Source: Caldilineaceae bacterium (GTDB taxonomy: Bacteria > Chloroflexota > Anaerolineae > Caldilineales > Caldilineaceae). Taken from it: a DNA stretch of 64,000 nucleotides. The translations under genes and the position numbers were made by a program. The notes under the pieces are model-generated. The model did no database searches, was not told the origin of the DNA, and saw only the letters and a list, made by a program, of their open reading frames with translations. The stretch lies in assembly GCA_020634755.1 (NCBI GenBank), contig JACKBC010000009.1:62001-126000 (forward strand). Reading direction: 5' to 3'. Position 1 is the stretch's first letter. Each line of letters opens with the position of its first letter. Shown one piece after another: positions 43,147-52,504 of the stretch.

Positions 43147-44091
43147 ATGGCAAACCAGGAAACAGCCCCTTTTGAGCAACACGCAATACAGGATTCGACC
43201 AGCTCTCGCAAACGGGCGGAGTTGCGTCTTTCCGAACGGCGAACGACGGCCAAAGATACGATCCAGCGTCCACCAAATAATCTAACGCGTAATCCGTATG
43301 TGGGTTGCGTAGGCATGCTGCTCATTGGCTCATTTCTGTTTCTCATGGCCGCCACATTGATGATGACCGCCGCCATGATGATGGGGGTGCCTACCGCTTG
43401 GCCGCAGGTGCGCGAGAATTTGACCGCTTGGATCGCCCATCGTCAGCCTCGGGATATGGTCACCGAGGCCGATAGGTCGGCCACAGTGAGCCCGGTGAAT
43501 CCCGTTATTGATGGTCGACGTCTGGTGTTAGATGATGATTTTAGCCGTCCCACCGCGCCCCTTGCCGAAATGGAAACGCCCGACCGTTGGCTGATCGGCT
43601 TTGTGATTGACCAGAATGTCTACCGCATGCGCGTCTGGCGCGGCTTTACGGCATGGAGCCGGTTACATTTTGTTCAGGCTGCTCCCTTCCGCTTGGAGGC
43701 GGACAGCGTTGTGGCGCAAGAGACACAGCGCGGGTATGCCGGTTTTTTGACGCGGTATTACGACGACGCCAATTATATGCTCTTGGCCGTTGATGGCGAG
43801 GGCCGCTTTAATGTTATGCGTCATCAAGATGGTGTTTGGAATACGCTTCAACCTTGGACGGACAGCAGCGCTATTCTGCCGGCCGGTGAACACAATGTGC
43901 TGGCGCTGGAAGATGATGGCCAAGCTATCCGCTTCTGGTGCAACAATGTGCTGCTGTTTGCCATGGTGGCCGAACCCAATACGCCGTTGGGCGATGTGGG
44001 GTTGATTGCTGGCTCCAAAAGCAGCAGTTCGTCCGATGTGGCCGAGGTCAATTACTCCTGGCTGAAGCTGTATGAGCTGAACAATGAGTAG
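43147..44091 (+). CDS. Single-pass membrane protein with a lectin/LamG-like C-terminal domain
   Basis: A 314-residue protein: basic cytoplasmic N-terminus (about 50 residues), one long membrane segment (GMLLIGSFLFLMAATLMMTA), then an external domain beginning DDDFSRPT. This domain resembles concanavalin-like (DUF1080-type) folds in its ordering: FLTRYYDDANYMLLAVDGEG, GEHNVLALEDDGQAIRFWCN and LGDVGLIAGS. I chose the ATG at 43147 because the longer frame would be translated from family B repeats. It overlaps the HEAT-repeat gene by 8 bp (ATGAGTAG), implying translational coupling. Confidence 0.78.
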   Translation: MANQETAPFEQHAIQDSTSSRKRAELRLSERRTTAKDTIQRPPNNLTRNPYVGCVGMLLIGSFLFLMAATLMMTAAMMMGVPTAWPQVRENLTAWIAHRQPRDMVTEADRSATVSPVNPVIDGRRLVLDDDFSRPTAPLAEMETPDRWLIGFVIDQNVYRMRVWRGFTAWSRLHFVQAAPFRLEADSVVAQETQRGYAGFLTRYYDDANYMLLAVDGEGRFNVMRHQDGVWNTLQPWTDSSAILPAGEHNVLALEDDGQAIRFWCNNVLLFAMVAEPNTPLGDVGLIAGSKSSSSSDVAEVNYSWLKLYELNNE

Positions 44092-44725
44092 CCCGGGGTC
44101 TGGCGCCGACCGGCGGCAGGTTCGCCGGGAGGATGGGGGCGCTCTTTTTGCGCAGTTTGTTCAAGCTATTTCCGCAGGCAATGATGAGCAAGCAGAAGCG
44201 CTCTGCCAACAATTAACCGCTGCTGATGAGGCGAGCCTAACCGAATTGCTTGTCGCCAGCAACCTTGATGCGCGTTGGTGGGCTCTGCGGGCGCTGGCCC
44301 TATGCGGGACGGCACAAAGCGTTGTGCCCGTTGTGGCTAGCCTGGATGCTGCGCAGAATGAACTGCGTCAAGTTGCCGCCTTAACTTTGGGGCATCTCTA
44401 TGCAAGGGCTCCCGAGGCTGTTGTTCCATCTCTGCCGAGACTGGTGGCGCTTTTGGCCGATGCGGATGGTGCGGTGCGGCAAGCGGCCATGATGGCGCTG
44501 TCTATGTGCAATGACGATGCAGTGCCGCTGCTGGCGGAAACGCTGGCCGGTTCCCACCAAGGGGCGCGTACACGCGCCGCCCAGGCCTTGCGCCGGATTG
44601 GTTCTCTGCCGGCGGCAATTGTGCTCTACGGCTATCTGGAAGACGCTAATCATCTGGTGCGCACACACGCATACGAAGCGCTGGATGAAATGGGACTGTT
44701 GGAAAATATTTTGGTGACGCTTTGA
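44084..44725 (+). CDS. HEAT-repeat protein
   Basis: A soluble 213-residue protein made of four or five HEAT/PBS-lyase-like helical repeats, for example ARWWALRALALCGTAQSVVP, VRQAAMMALSMCNDDAVPLL and RTRAAQALRRIGSLPAAIVL. Such repeats bind protein partners; no catalytic site is visible. Translationally coupled to the upstream membrane protein, which is probably its partner or target. Confidence 0.82.
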   Translation: MSSPGSGADRRQVRREDGGALFAQFVQAISAGNDEQAEALCQQLTAADEASLTELLVASNLDARWWALRALALCGTAQSVVPVVASLDAAQNELRQVAALTLGHLYARAPEAVVPSLPRLVALLADADGAVRQAAMMALSMCNDDAVPLLAETLAGSHQGARTRAAQALRRIGSLPAAIVLYGYLEDANHLVRTHAYEALDEMGLLENILVTL

Positions 44726-44922
44726 AAAGCCGCTCTGCACAGCGCGCCGCAACTCCTTACGATGGTCTAAAAGTGCCAACACAGGGAGCCGAATCTAGAC
44801 AAAATATGCGCTTCGCTCTAGAATAGCCCTTTGGCCAATGTAATAGCTGCACAACGCATTATACAGATTCAATGATGGTTTTGGGCGCCGCAGCGCCGCC
44901 GTCATACAAGCCCTATATAATA

Positions 44923-45028
44923 GAACTTACGCAGCCTCTGGCAAAGCCAGGGCCTCTTATAAAGCCTGAGCGCCTAGCATTAAAATTGCTTAGCCGGCCT
45001 GGCTATCCACAGGATCTGCGTAAGTCGT
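44923..45028 (+). repeat. Repeat family A copy, long variant
   Basis: GAACTTACGCAGCCTCTGGC to CCACAGGATCTGCGTAAGTC, 106 bp. Ends about 20 bp before the lipoprotein start, so it probably hosts or separates that gene's promoter. Confidence 0.75.
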
Positions 45029-45048
45029 ATATAAATGAAAATAAGATA

Positions 45049-46158
45049 ATGTTGCTTAACCAAAATAACACAATTCGTTCGCCCCGCGTCTTGCCCCGTA
45101 CTCAATCTGCCCTTTGTTCTCACTTGCTTATCCAGAAACGACCGGCGCCTTTTTTGCCCCAGCTGTTGGCGTTGTGCATTGTGGCCCTGGTCGGGCTGAG
45201 CGCTTGCAACGGGCCGGCGGGACCGCTGCAGCAGATTCAAGTGGCAGCGCCGTCTACCAATAGCCGCGTGGTGACGGACTTGTCCCAATTTGTGATTCCG
45301 TCAATGTCCACTGGGGCCGCCACCCAAGTGAAAGCGGTTGTGAACACCACCAATGGCCGACGCGCCAATGTGCGCAGCGGCCCGGGCACCGACTTCCCGG
45401 CAGTGTCGGCCGCGGAAGCTGGGACGGAATTTGATGTTATTGCCAAAAATGAAGCCGGCGATTGGTTTCAAGTTTGCTGTGTACAGGGCGATGGTGATGG
45501 TGAGGATGAAGCCACGACACCCGCTTGGCTGGCCGATGTTGTCGTGGAGCTCGAGGGTGATGCCGAAGACGTGCCGGTGTATGAAGCCATTTTGCCAGAA
45601 GACCTGGCGGCGCGTTGGCAAGTAAATTGGGAATGTGGCTCAGAGCGCTGTGAAATCAAGCGCTGTACGGCCACCGTGGAAGCCAATGTGGACACAGTGT
45701 CCGCCCAGCAGTGGCTGGAAGTGGATCACACGGTTACCTGGGATGAGACCTGCTTCTCTACAGACCAATGGACTTTTGAGGTCAATCGTTTTACGGGCAA
45801 AGAGCGTAGCAATACGCAAGATGAGAACTTCCTCTATCGCTACTGGGTGGGTCCCAACAGTGGCGAGATCAACAGCGTTTATAAGTTGCGCGATGGCCGC
45901 CAAATAGCCGCCTTCTGTTCTGGTCCACACACGCTAGAAGTGGAAGAAGGAGATGGCTGGTCCACCGTATACATTGGCAACACCTGCCATGATGTGCGCA
46001 CCGGTATGCTGCTCGATCTCTCCTATGAAAAACGCTGGCTTTACACCGGTGAGTTTGAGGGCAAAACGTACAATCGTGAATATTTTGGCGATTTTGAAAC
46101 GCTAGAGCAGCACCTGGCCGATACAAATGCCGTGCTATATGATGTGGAATCGAAATAG
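45049..46158 (+). CDS. SH3b-domain lipoprotein
   Basis: Secreted lipoprotein of about 369 residues. The lipobox LVGLSAC ends a signal peptide that follows a 40-residue basic N-terminus. An SH3b domain is visible around GRRANVRSGPGTDFPAVSAA with GDWFQVCC. The C-terminal 230 residues form a cysteine-rich domain (CGSERCEIKRC, and further Cys in TCF, FCSG and NTCHD) that I do not recognise. The ATG at 45049 lies just after the family A repeat; a longer frame would be translated from that repeat and is rejected. A terminator follows at 46433. Confidence 0.8.
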   Translation: MLLNQNNTIRSPRVLPRTQSALCSHLLIQKRPAPFLPQLLALCIVALVGLSACNGPAGPLQQIQVAAPSTNSRVVTDLSQFVIPSMSTGAATQVKAVVNTTNGRRANVRSGPGTDFPAVSAAEAGTEFDVIAKNEAGDWFQVCCVQGDGDGEDEATTPAWLADVVVELEGDAEDVPVYEAILPEDLAARWQVNWECGSERCEIKRCTATVEANVDTVSAQQWLEVDHTVTWDETCFSTDQWTFEVNRFTGKERSNTQDENFLYRYWVGPNSGEINSVYKLRDGRQIAAFCSGPHTLEVEEGDGWSTVYIGNTCHDVRTGMLLDLSYEKRWLYTGEFEGKTYNREYFGDFETLEQHLADTNAVLYDVESK

Positions 46159-46201
46159 CCTCATGCGGCGCTAATAAACATTCATAAATTGTTGTGGTAA
46201 T

Positions 46202-46262
46202 TGAAGCCGCAGGCTTCAGCCTCCGGCTGTTAGCGGAAGCCTGCTCAAGCAGGCTGTTTCTA
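46202..46262. repeat. REP-like palindromic cluster
   Basis: GAAGCCGCAGGCTTC and AGCCTGCTCAAGCAGGCT hairpins in tandem. Confidence 0.6.
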
Positions 46263-46432
46263 GCGTGCGCTTTCGCGTACTTTGGCTGCCAGGCGCTGGT
46301 TTCAACCCGTGCCGTCGTTTACCGATTTGACGTATTAACTTCCATCAGCGGCCGGCGTGAAAATTGACTGAATTAGTGATGTTTTTCCTGGCCGGCCACG
46401 GGCGCTGCATAAGGTAGAATTCAAAGCAACGG

Positions 46433-46464
46433 AAAAAGGGTGCAGCCACGCTGGGCCCTTTTTT
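46433..46464 (+). terminator. Rho-independent terminator
   Basis: AAAAAGGG/CCCTTTTTT arms with a 15-nt centre, about 275 bp after the SH3b lipoprotein gene. Confidence 0.6.
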
Positions 46465-46556
46465 GTTGTCCGTTGACAATGCCCAAGGGCGGGAATTTGC
46501 ATTCAGTGCTTTGTAACGTAAATCATCTAAAGTTATTTCTGTGCAAAAACGTCATA

Positions 46557-46604
46557 ACATGTACGTTACAAAACATGTACGGTACAAAACATGTACGTTA
46601 CAAA
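46557..46604. repeat. Three tandem 16-bp iterons
   Basis: ACATGTACGTTACAAA, ACATGTACGGTACAAA, ACATGTACGTTACAAA in a row; an inverted partial match TTTGTAACGTA lies near 46510. Upstream of the MFS gene, so probably a regulator-binding array. Confidence 0.65.
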
Positions 46605-46742
46605 GTATTCAGCCACGTACTTTACGTTTACTAACAAACCTGAGTATAAATGCGGTGACTGGGCGCGCCGTTAGCCATTCTGAAAAAGGCCAGTTAGAAT
46701 ACAGAAATCTATGCAAACCTATGATTGAGTTATGGGAATCGT

Positions 46743-48053
46743 ATGAACTGGCGCAAAGTCATTCAACTAGCTGCAATACATGTGGGGGTCTCCATTACGG
46801 TGGTGCCTATTACCAGCACGCTGAACCGCGTGATGATCGCCGATATGGGATTTTCCGCGCTATTGGTTAGCTTTTTTATTGCCCTGCCCTATTTGCTTTC
46901 ACCGCTCCAGGTAGTTGTGGGCAACTGGGCGGATGGGCATCCTCTATGGGGTCGGTATCGCTCGCCGTGGATTGTGATTGGCGGTCTGTTGGCCTCTTTT
47001 GGCGGCTATTTTACCGTTCACGCGGTCTATTGGATGCAGGCTAACTTTGCGGCAGGGTTGCTGTTCGGTATGCTGGTGTTTATGGTGTGGGGCCTGGGCG
47101 TAAATATGGCTTCGGTCAGCTATCTTTCCCTGGTCAGCGAATTGAGCGAAGGCCAAGAGAAGTGGCGCAGCATAGCCATCAGCACCATGTGGACCGCCAT
47201 GATTTTGTCGATTATTTTTGTCAGCCTGGCCGTCTCATACTTGGTCGATCCCTTTAGCCAAGATGCACTCATTGGCGCTTTTGGATTGGTATGGACGATT
47301 GCCACCGTGCTCATTCTAGTGGGGGCGGCCAATGTGGAGGGCGCACCGGTTGGCGAACATCACCGTCGGCAACATCAAGCCGATAATCCGCTGACGGCAT
47401 ATCAATTGTTGGCCCAAAACCCGTCGGCGCGCCGCTTCTTTATCTATCTGGTGCTGGTGCTCATTAGCATTCATGCGCAGGACGTGCTGTTGGAGCCATT
47501 CGGCGCCCAGGCTTTGCAGATGTCCGTGAGCGCCACGTCGCGGCTCACCTCGATTTGGGGGGTGGGCGTCCTGCTGACGCTGCTCTTGGGCATTGGGCTC
47601 ATCCGGCGTTGGGGCAAAAAGCGTTGCGCCAACATTGGCGCATTGATTGCCGCCGCGGCCTTTTTATCGATCATTGTGGCCGGCATTGGACACATGCCCA
47701 CCTTTTTCATGAGTTCGGTGTTGCTGCTCGGCTTGGGGGGCGGCCTGATGACGGTGAGTAACCTGAGTTTTATGCTCGACATGACGGTGCCCGAAGCGGC
47801 TGGTCTCTATATAGGCGCTTGGGGTGTTGCCAATTTTGCCGGACAGGCGGTGGGCAATTTGGCCAGCGGTTTGCTGCGTACCGTGGTGCTCAACTTGACG
47901 CACAACATAATGTCAAGCTACGTCACCGTCTTTGGGCTGGAAATTGCCGGCCTGCTGTTGGCCGTTTGGCTCTTTCAGCACATCTCTGTGGAACAGTTTC
48001 AGCGCGACGCCGAATTGCGCTTGCAAGAGGTGCTGGAATTGGCAAATTTGTAG
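46743..48053 (+). CDS. PucC-family MFS transporter
   Basis: Twelve-helix major facilitator superfamily protein, about 436 residues. The N-terminal signature TLNRVMIADMGFSALLVSFF and the loop NWADGHPLWGRYRSPW match the PucC/BCH (bacteriochlorophyll-delivery) branch. No pigment or photosystem genes are in the window, so the substrate in this organism is open. The ATG at 46743 gives MNWRKVIQ; a TTG six codons upstream is an alternative start. Confidence 0.85.
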   Translation: MNWRKVIQLAAIHVGVSITVVPITSTLNRVMIADMGFSALLVSFFIALPYLLSPLQVVVGNWADGHPLWGRYRSPWIVIGGLLASFGGYFTVHAVYWMQANFAAGLLFGMLVFMVWGLGVNMASVSYLSLVSELSEGQEKWRSIAISTMWTAMILSIIFVSLAVSYLVDPFSQDALIGAFGLVWTIATVLILVGAANVEGAPVGEHHRRQHQADNPLTAYQLLAQNPSARRFFIYLVLVLISIHAQDVLLEPFGAQALQMSVSATSRLTSIWGVGVLLTLLLGIGLIRRWGKKRCANIGALIAAAAFLSIIVAGIGHMPTFFMSSVLLLGLGGGLMTVSNLSFMLDMTVPEAAGLYIGAWGVANFAGQAVGNLASGLLRTVVLNLTHNIMSSYVTVFGLEIAGLLLAVWLFQHISVEQFQRDAELRLQEVLELANL

Positions 48054-48056
48054 CGG

Positions 48057-48127
48057 ATGAACCGGAGTTTGTGTTTCCGAGCCGCACGGTAAAAAACTCC
48101 CATTTTGTTCATAACCGCAGTATAATT
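48057..48127 (+). repeat. Repeat family D copy
   Basis: GAACCGGAGTTTGTG...AAAAACTCCCATTTTGTTC with tail ATAACCGCAGTATAAT, 16 bp before the next start codon; the tail could act as a -10 element. Confidence 0.65.
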
Positions 48128-48142
48128 ATTTTGAGGTTGTTT

Positions 48143-48433
48143 ATGATTAAAATATTAATCAGTTACAATATGCACAACGGTAAGGAACGAGATTGTCAGG
48201 AATACTTGGCCAACAAACTGGCGCCGGGGTTGGCGCGCATGGGGTTCCAATTTTCCGATATCTGGTTTAGCATGTGGGGGCAGACGCCACAGATTTTGGG
48301 GGGCGGCTTAGTAGACGACATGACGCAAGCGCGGCAGATTTTTCTTTCCAACGATTGGGAAGAACTGGTGGATGGTATTGAGCCGCTGGCCTATGATTTA
48401 AAGGTGCGCGCCTTCCGCAATGAGGATGCATAA
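48143..48433 (+). CDS. Small protein, possible dimeric alpha-beta barrel
   Basis: A 96-residue protein of unknown function. The pattern beta (MIKILISYNM), helix (EYLANKLAPGLARMG), beta-hairpin (FSDIWFSMWG and QILGGGLVDD), helix (ARQIFLSNDWEELVDGI) and beta (YDLKVRAFR) suits a ferredoxin-like ABM/NIPSNAP fold, but no motif is diagnostic. GAGG precedes the ATG. The next gene begins 2 bp after its stop. Confidence 0.75.
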   Translation: MIKILISYNMHNGKERDCQEYLANKLAPGLARMGFQFSDIWFSMWGQTPQILGGGLVDDMTQARQIFLSNDWEELVDGIEPLAYDLKVRAFRNEDA

Positions 48434-48435
48434 AG

Positions 48436-49119
48436 ATGGCGGCAGACGCTCAACAGCCTTTGGCGCTGGTCGTATTTCTGGAAAATGTAGGCCACATTAG
48501 CGGCTTGAATCTGCCCGCGTGGCTCATGAACGTTATTGACTTTGTGACCGAAGAGTATGCCAAAATTCTGCTGCGGCTCTACGGCGCCTATCGCCGCTAT
48601 GACAAAGTCATTATTCTGGAAGATGCCCAAGCCACCGGCCCTAATCTTTCAACCGCACTGGTCGAAGCTAGCCAAACCCACGTGGTGGATGTGCTGCTTT
48701 TGGTACATGGCTATACAGACTGCTTGGTGGGTTATAAAGCACATGAAAGAGTGGGCCGCGAAACATTTGCGCCGCTGCTGGCTGCATATCGGCGCGACCC
48801 CAGCCTGCTCAATTTGCGCATGGTCTATGGGGTCAACTGTTACGGGGCCAGCCTGGCGCCACTCTGGACTGCCCTGGGAGCACAGGCAGTCAATGGCGCC
48901 ATCGGCGTTAATTGGATGCCCGAGCCCAGCCTGACTATCTTTTTGCGCAACTGGCTCACGGGCGCCGCGTACAGCACGGCGGTCGAGCGCAGCAACTTGG
49001 GCGCCATGCGTTTTTGGCGTCGCCTGCTAAAGCCCCAAGCCGATGGCAGCGATCATGCCGCCATTGCCAGCAGTCGCCAAATCGTTTTTGGGCAGCGTGA
49101 TGTTAGAATTCATCATTGA
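48436..49119 (+). CDS. Possible clan-CD (caspase/CHAT-like) cysteine peptidase
   Basis: A 227-residue protein not obviously in a named family. Two hydrophobic strands each end in a candidate catalytic residue: VVDVLLLVHGYTD (His91) and NLRMVYGVNCYGASL (Cys135), followed by GAIGVNW. A His-Gly after one strand and a Cys after the next is the dyad layout of clan-CD peptidases (caspases, CHAT). I infer the fold from this pattern only; an inactive or unrelated hydrolase fold is possible. Forms a tight two-gene unit with the 96-residue protein. Confidence 0.65.
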   Translation: MAADAQQPLALVVFLENVGHISGLNLPAWLMNVIDFVTEEYAKILLRLYGAYRRYDKVIILEDAQATGPNLSTALVEASQTHVVDVLLLVHGYTDCLVGYKAHERVGRETFAPLLAAYRRDPSLLNLRMVYGVNCYGASLAPLWTALGAQAVNGAIGVNWMPEPSLTIFLRNWLTGAAYSTAVERSNLGAMRFWRRLLKPQADGSDHAAIASSRQIVFGQRDVRIHH

Positions 49120-49170
49120 TGAGGAATTGACCAACTGCGCTTCTTTTGCCCTCTATTCTAAATATGACTG

Positions 49171-50787
49171 ATGGATAGCCAAATCAAAAATTGCCCGGAT
49201 CTGGCCGAACGCGATATCGATCTGCTCTACAAAGTAGAGTCCGGGTTGGCTATTGTGGCCGATGTTAGCCGAGCCGATGTGTTGTTGTGCGCCCGACTTT
49301 CGGCGAATAATGCGCTGGTGCTGCGCCACGTTGAGCCTAAATCGATCTCCTCATTATATCGCCAAAACGCCACGGGGCGCCTGCTCTCGGCGGAAGAACA
49401 GCCGCTGCTGCACAATACGCTGCGTCACGGCGTAGAGGGTCGTACGCAACGCCAGGTGCTGCGCAGCGGCGCGCCGGTGATTCAGCACATCCGGCCCATT
49501 CGCAACGCTGTGGACAAAGTCATTGGTGCTCTCGCCATTGAGACAAACATGATCGAACACGAGCGTCACCGCCGCCGAGACCGCCGCTTTCGGCAGGCCG
49601 TGCGTTGGCTGCAAGTCATGGGCGCCCACGGCGAAATTGAAAATCCGGATGCGCTGCGCCGCTTTGGCCCCTATGATGGTATCTATCTGGTCAGCCGCGA
49701 CCGTCAGATCGTATATATGAGTGGTATTGTCACCAATCTTTTTCGCAGCATTGGGCGGCAGACCGATATGCGCGGTAAAGACGTATCTGAATTGGAAGAT
49801 GCCGATGCCCTCATTGTGGATCAGGCTTTTGACGCCCACCGCTGTGTTGAATCCCGACAAGAATCCGAAGATGGCCGCATCTGGATCCGCGGCGCTATCC
49901 CCTTGCGCACGCCGCACACAGATTGGCGCAACAGCTGGCTGGCGGCGCCGCTGCGCCCGTTATGGAGCAGCGGCAAAAGCAGCAGCTATCACCCCTCTAA
50001 TAATAGCGGGCAAACCATAGATGCCGGTTTTGTGCTGGTGCACAACGCTACGGATACGGTGCAGCGCGAGCGCGAACTCAACGTCAAATCGGCCATCATT
50101 CAAGAAGTGCACCATCGCGTCAAAAATAATTTGCAGACCATTGCCGCCGTGCTGCGCATCCAAGCGCGGCGCACGCAGAGCGACGAGACGCGGCAGCAGA
50201 TTTCCGAAGCAGTCAATCGCATTCTGAGCATGTCGGTGATCCACGAATTCCTCAGCCAGGATGAACACCGGCCCATCAACGTGCGCGATGTGTGTCAGCG
50301 CATTGTGAACCAGGTCAAACAGGTGGCCATTGGCCCAGAGCAGCAAGTTGAAATTAGCGTGCATGGACCCACGGTGCGTCTGCCCGCGGCCCAAGCCACG
50401 CCCACCGCCATGGTGGTTAATGAATTGCTGCTCAACGCCATGGAGCACGGCGTGGGTGACCGCACCCATGGACACATCCAGATTCATCTGGACGATTTGG
50501 GCAACGCGGTGCGCATTGCCGTGCTGGATGACGGCAAAGGGCTGCCTTCGGATTTTGACCCCAATATGAGCACCAGCTTGGGTCTGCAAATTGTTCATAC
50601 GTTGGTGACCGACGACCTCAAAGGCCAGCTGCAAATTGAGCCCATTTCCGCAACCCCTCCTATTGCGACAGCTGAAGCGGCAGACGTACAGCTGGACGTC
50701 GCGCCGGCTCCCCCACCAGAGACACCGCCCTATTTTACTACGCAAGTGGTTGTCACCTTTCCCAAACGCCCATTAACGGTCGAATAA
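49171..50787 (+). CDS. pdtaS: PdtaS-like sensor histidine kinase
   Basis: Cytosolic histidine kinase of 538 residues. The N-terminal region (1-130) resembles the GAF domain of PdtaS and is followed by a PAS-like segment (165-300). The phospho-acceptor motif EVHHRVKNNLQTIAAVLRIQ (His314 or 315) is the HisKA_2 type, and the ATPase domain shows NELLLNAMEHG and VLDDGKGLP. No membrane segments. It precedes the ANTAR response regulator by 84 bp, the usual PdtaS-PdtaR arrangement. Confidence 0.9.
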   Translation: MDSQIKNCPDLAERDIDLLYKVESGLAIVADVSRADVLLCARLSANNALVLRHVEPKSISSLYRQNATGRLLSAEEQPLLHNTLRHGVEGRTQRQVLRSGAPVIQHIRPIRNAVDKVIGALAIETNMIEHERHRRRDRRFRQAVRWLQVMGAHGEIENPDALRRFGPYDGIYLVSRDRQIVYMSGIVTNLFRSIGRQTDMRGKDVSELEDADALIVDQAFDAHRCVESRQESEDGRIWIRGAIPLRTPHTDWRNSWLAAPLRPLWSSGKSSSYHPSNNSGQTIDAGFVLVHNATDTVQRERELNVKSAIIQEVHHRVKNNLQTIAAVLRIQARRTQSDETRQQISEAVNRILSMSVIHEFLSQDEHRPINVRDVCQRIVNQVKQVAIGPEQQVEISVHGPTVRLPAAQATPTAMVVNELLLNAMEHGVGDRTHGHIQIHLDDLGNAVRIAVLDDGKGLPSDFDPNMSTSLGLQIVHTLVTDDLKGQLQIEPISATPPIATAEAADVQLDVAPAPPPETPPYFTTQVVVTFPKRPLTVE

Positions 50788-50870
50788 ATCACCAACTTTG
50801 GACTGTTTCTGCGGGAACGAGTATAATTACCCATATATTGTTTGCCTTATTCGCTTGAAGGAGATCAAAC

Positions 50871-51455
<585 letters not shown>

Positions 51456-51457
51456 AC

Positions 51458-52288
51458 ATGCCCAACCCAGCCAGCCCATATACCATGCAACTGCCGCTGC
51501 AGCGCGAGCAATGGCAGGTTGCCGAAGCATCTGGTCACTCTGCCCGGCTTTCGGTCATTATGCCTGTCTATAACGAGCAAGCTACGCTGGCCGAAATTGT
51601 GCAGCGCGTGCGCGCCGTGGATCTAAGCACCGCCTTTGCCACCGTGCAAAATGAAAAGGGTGAGCCGGTCTCCGGTTCGGTATCGCTGGAAATCGTGATT
51701 GTAGATGACGGTTCTACCGATGATACGCGCCGCATTTTAGACAGTCTGCGCGCCGAAGAAGCGGCGGATCTACGCATTGTGTATCACGAGCATAACCAGG
51801 GCAAGGGGGCGGCGCTGCGTACCGGCTTTGAGCACGCCACCGGGGATATTTTCGTGATTCAAGACGCCGACCTGGAATATGATCCACGTGACTACGTCAA
51901 GCTCATGAGCCCCATTTTGGAAGGCCAGTGCAAGGTGGTCTATGGCAGCCGCTTCTTGGGCGGGCCCCGTTCAGCCATGACCTGGAGCCACATGTTGGGC
52001 AACCGTGGTCTCACGCTCATGACCAATTTGCTCTTTGGCGCCATCCTCAGCGATATGGAAACCTGCTATAAATGTTTCCGGCGCGAAGTCATCGAAAATA
52101 TGCCGCTACGTAGTCGCCGTTTCGAAATCGAGCCTGAACTGACTGCGAAAATTCTCAAGCGCGGGTATACTATTTTTGAGGTGCCCATTCGCTATAACGG
52201 TCGCGCCTTCCACGAAGGCAAGAAGATTAGCTGGCGCGATGGCTTTACCGCCGTGCGTACGCTGTTCAAATATCGCTTTGTGGATTGA
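51458..52288 (+). CDS. Family 2 glycosyltransferase (polyprenol-phosphate mannosyltransferase-like)
   Basis: GT-A fold transferase of 276 residues. LSVIMPVYNEQATL opens the domain, then VIVDDGSTDDTR, VIQDADLEYDP (DxD-like metal site), and DMETCYKCFRREVIENM. Sequence pattern matches Dpm1/ArnC-type enzymes that load a sugar onto polyprenyl phosphate. No membrane segments. It would supply donor substrate for GT39 enzymes, and one is encoded next (52505), a coherent pair. Confidence 0.9.
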   Translation: MPNPASPYTMQLPLQREQWQVAEASGHSARLSVIMPVYNEQATLAEIVQRVRAVDLSTAFATVQNEKGEPVSGSVSLEIVIVDDGSTDDTRRILDSLRAEEAADLRIVYHEHNQGKGAALRTGFEHATGDIFVIQDADLEYDPRDYVKLMSPILEGQCKVVYGSRFLGGPRSAMTWSHMLGNRGLTLMTNLLFGAILSDMETCYKCFRREVIENMPLRSRRFEIEPELTAKILKRGYTIFEVPIRYNGRAFHEGKKISWRDGFTAVRTLFKYRFVD

Positions 52289-52448
52289 AGAACATTGCCC
52301 ACGATGGAGGCCCAGAAACACGCAGGGCCGTTGCTGATTCGTGTTTCTGATATGTTGATAGTTGTGCGTATACAAAGTCAGCAAACAATCTGGCATGTTG
52401 GCGGTTGCGCGGCACGCAGAGCCAACACACAATCTTCATGGTTCACTC

Positions 52449-52483
52449 ATACCGATTGCGGTTGTAAAAGCCAAATGGTATAA
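52449..52483. repeat. Repeat family E, short copy
   Basis: ATACCGATTGCGGTTG to CCAAATGGTATAA; the ends are joined directly with the centre missing. Confidence 0.5.
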
Positions 52484-52504
52484 AGTCTCGAAAGCATCAT
52501 CGGC

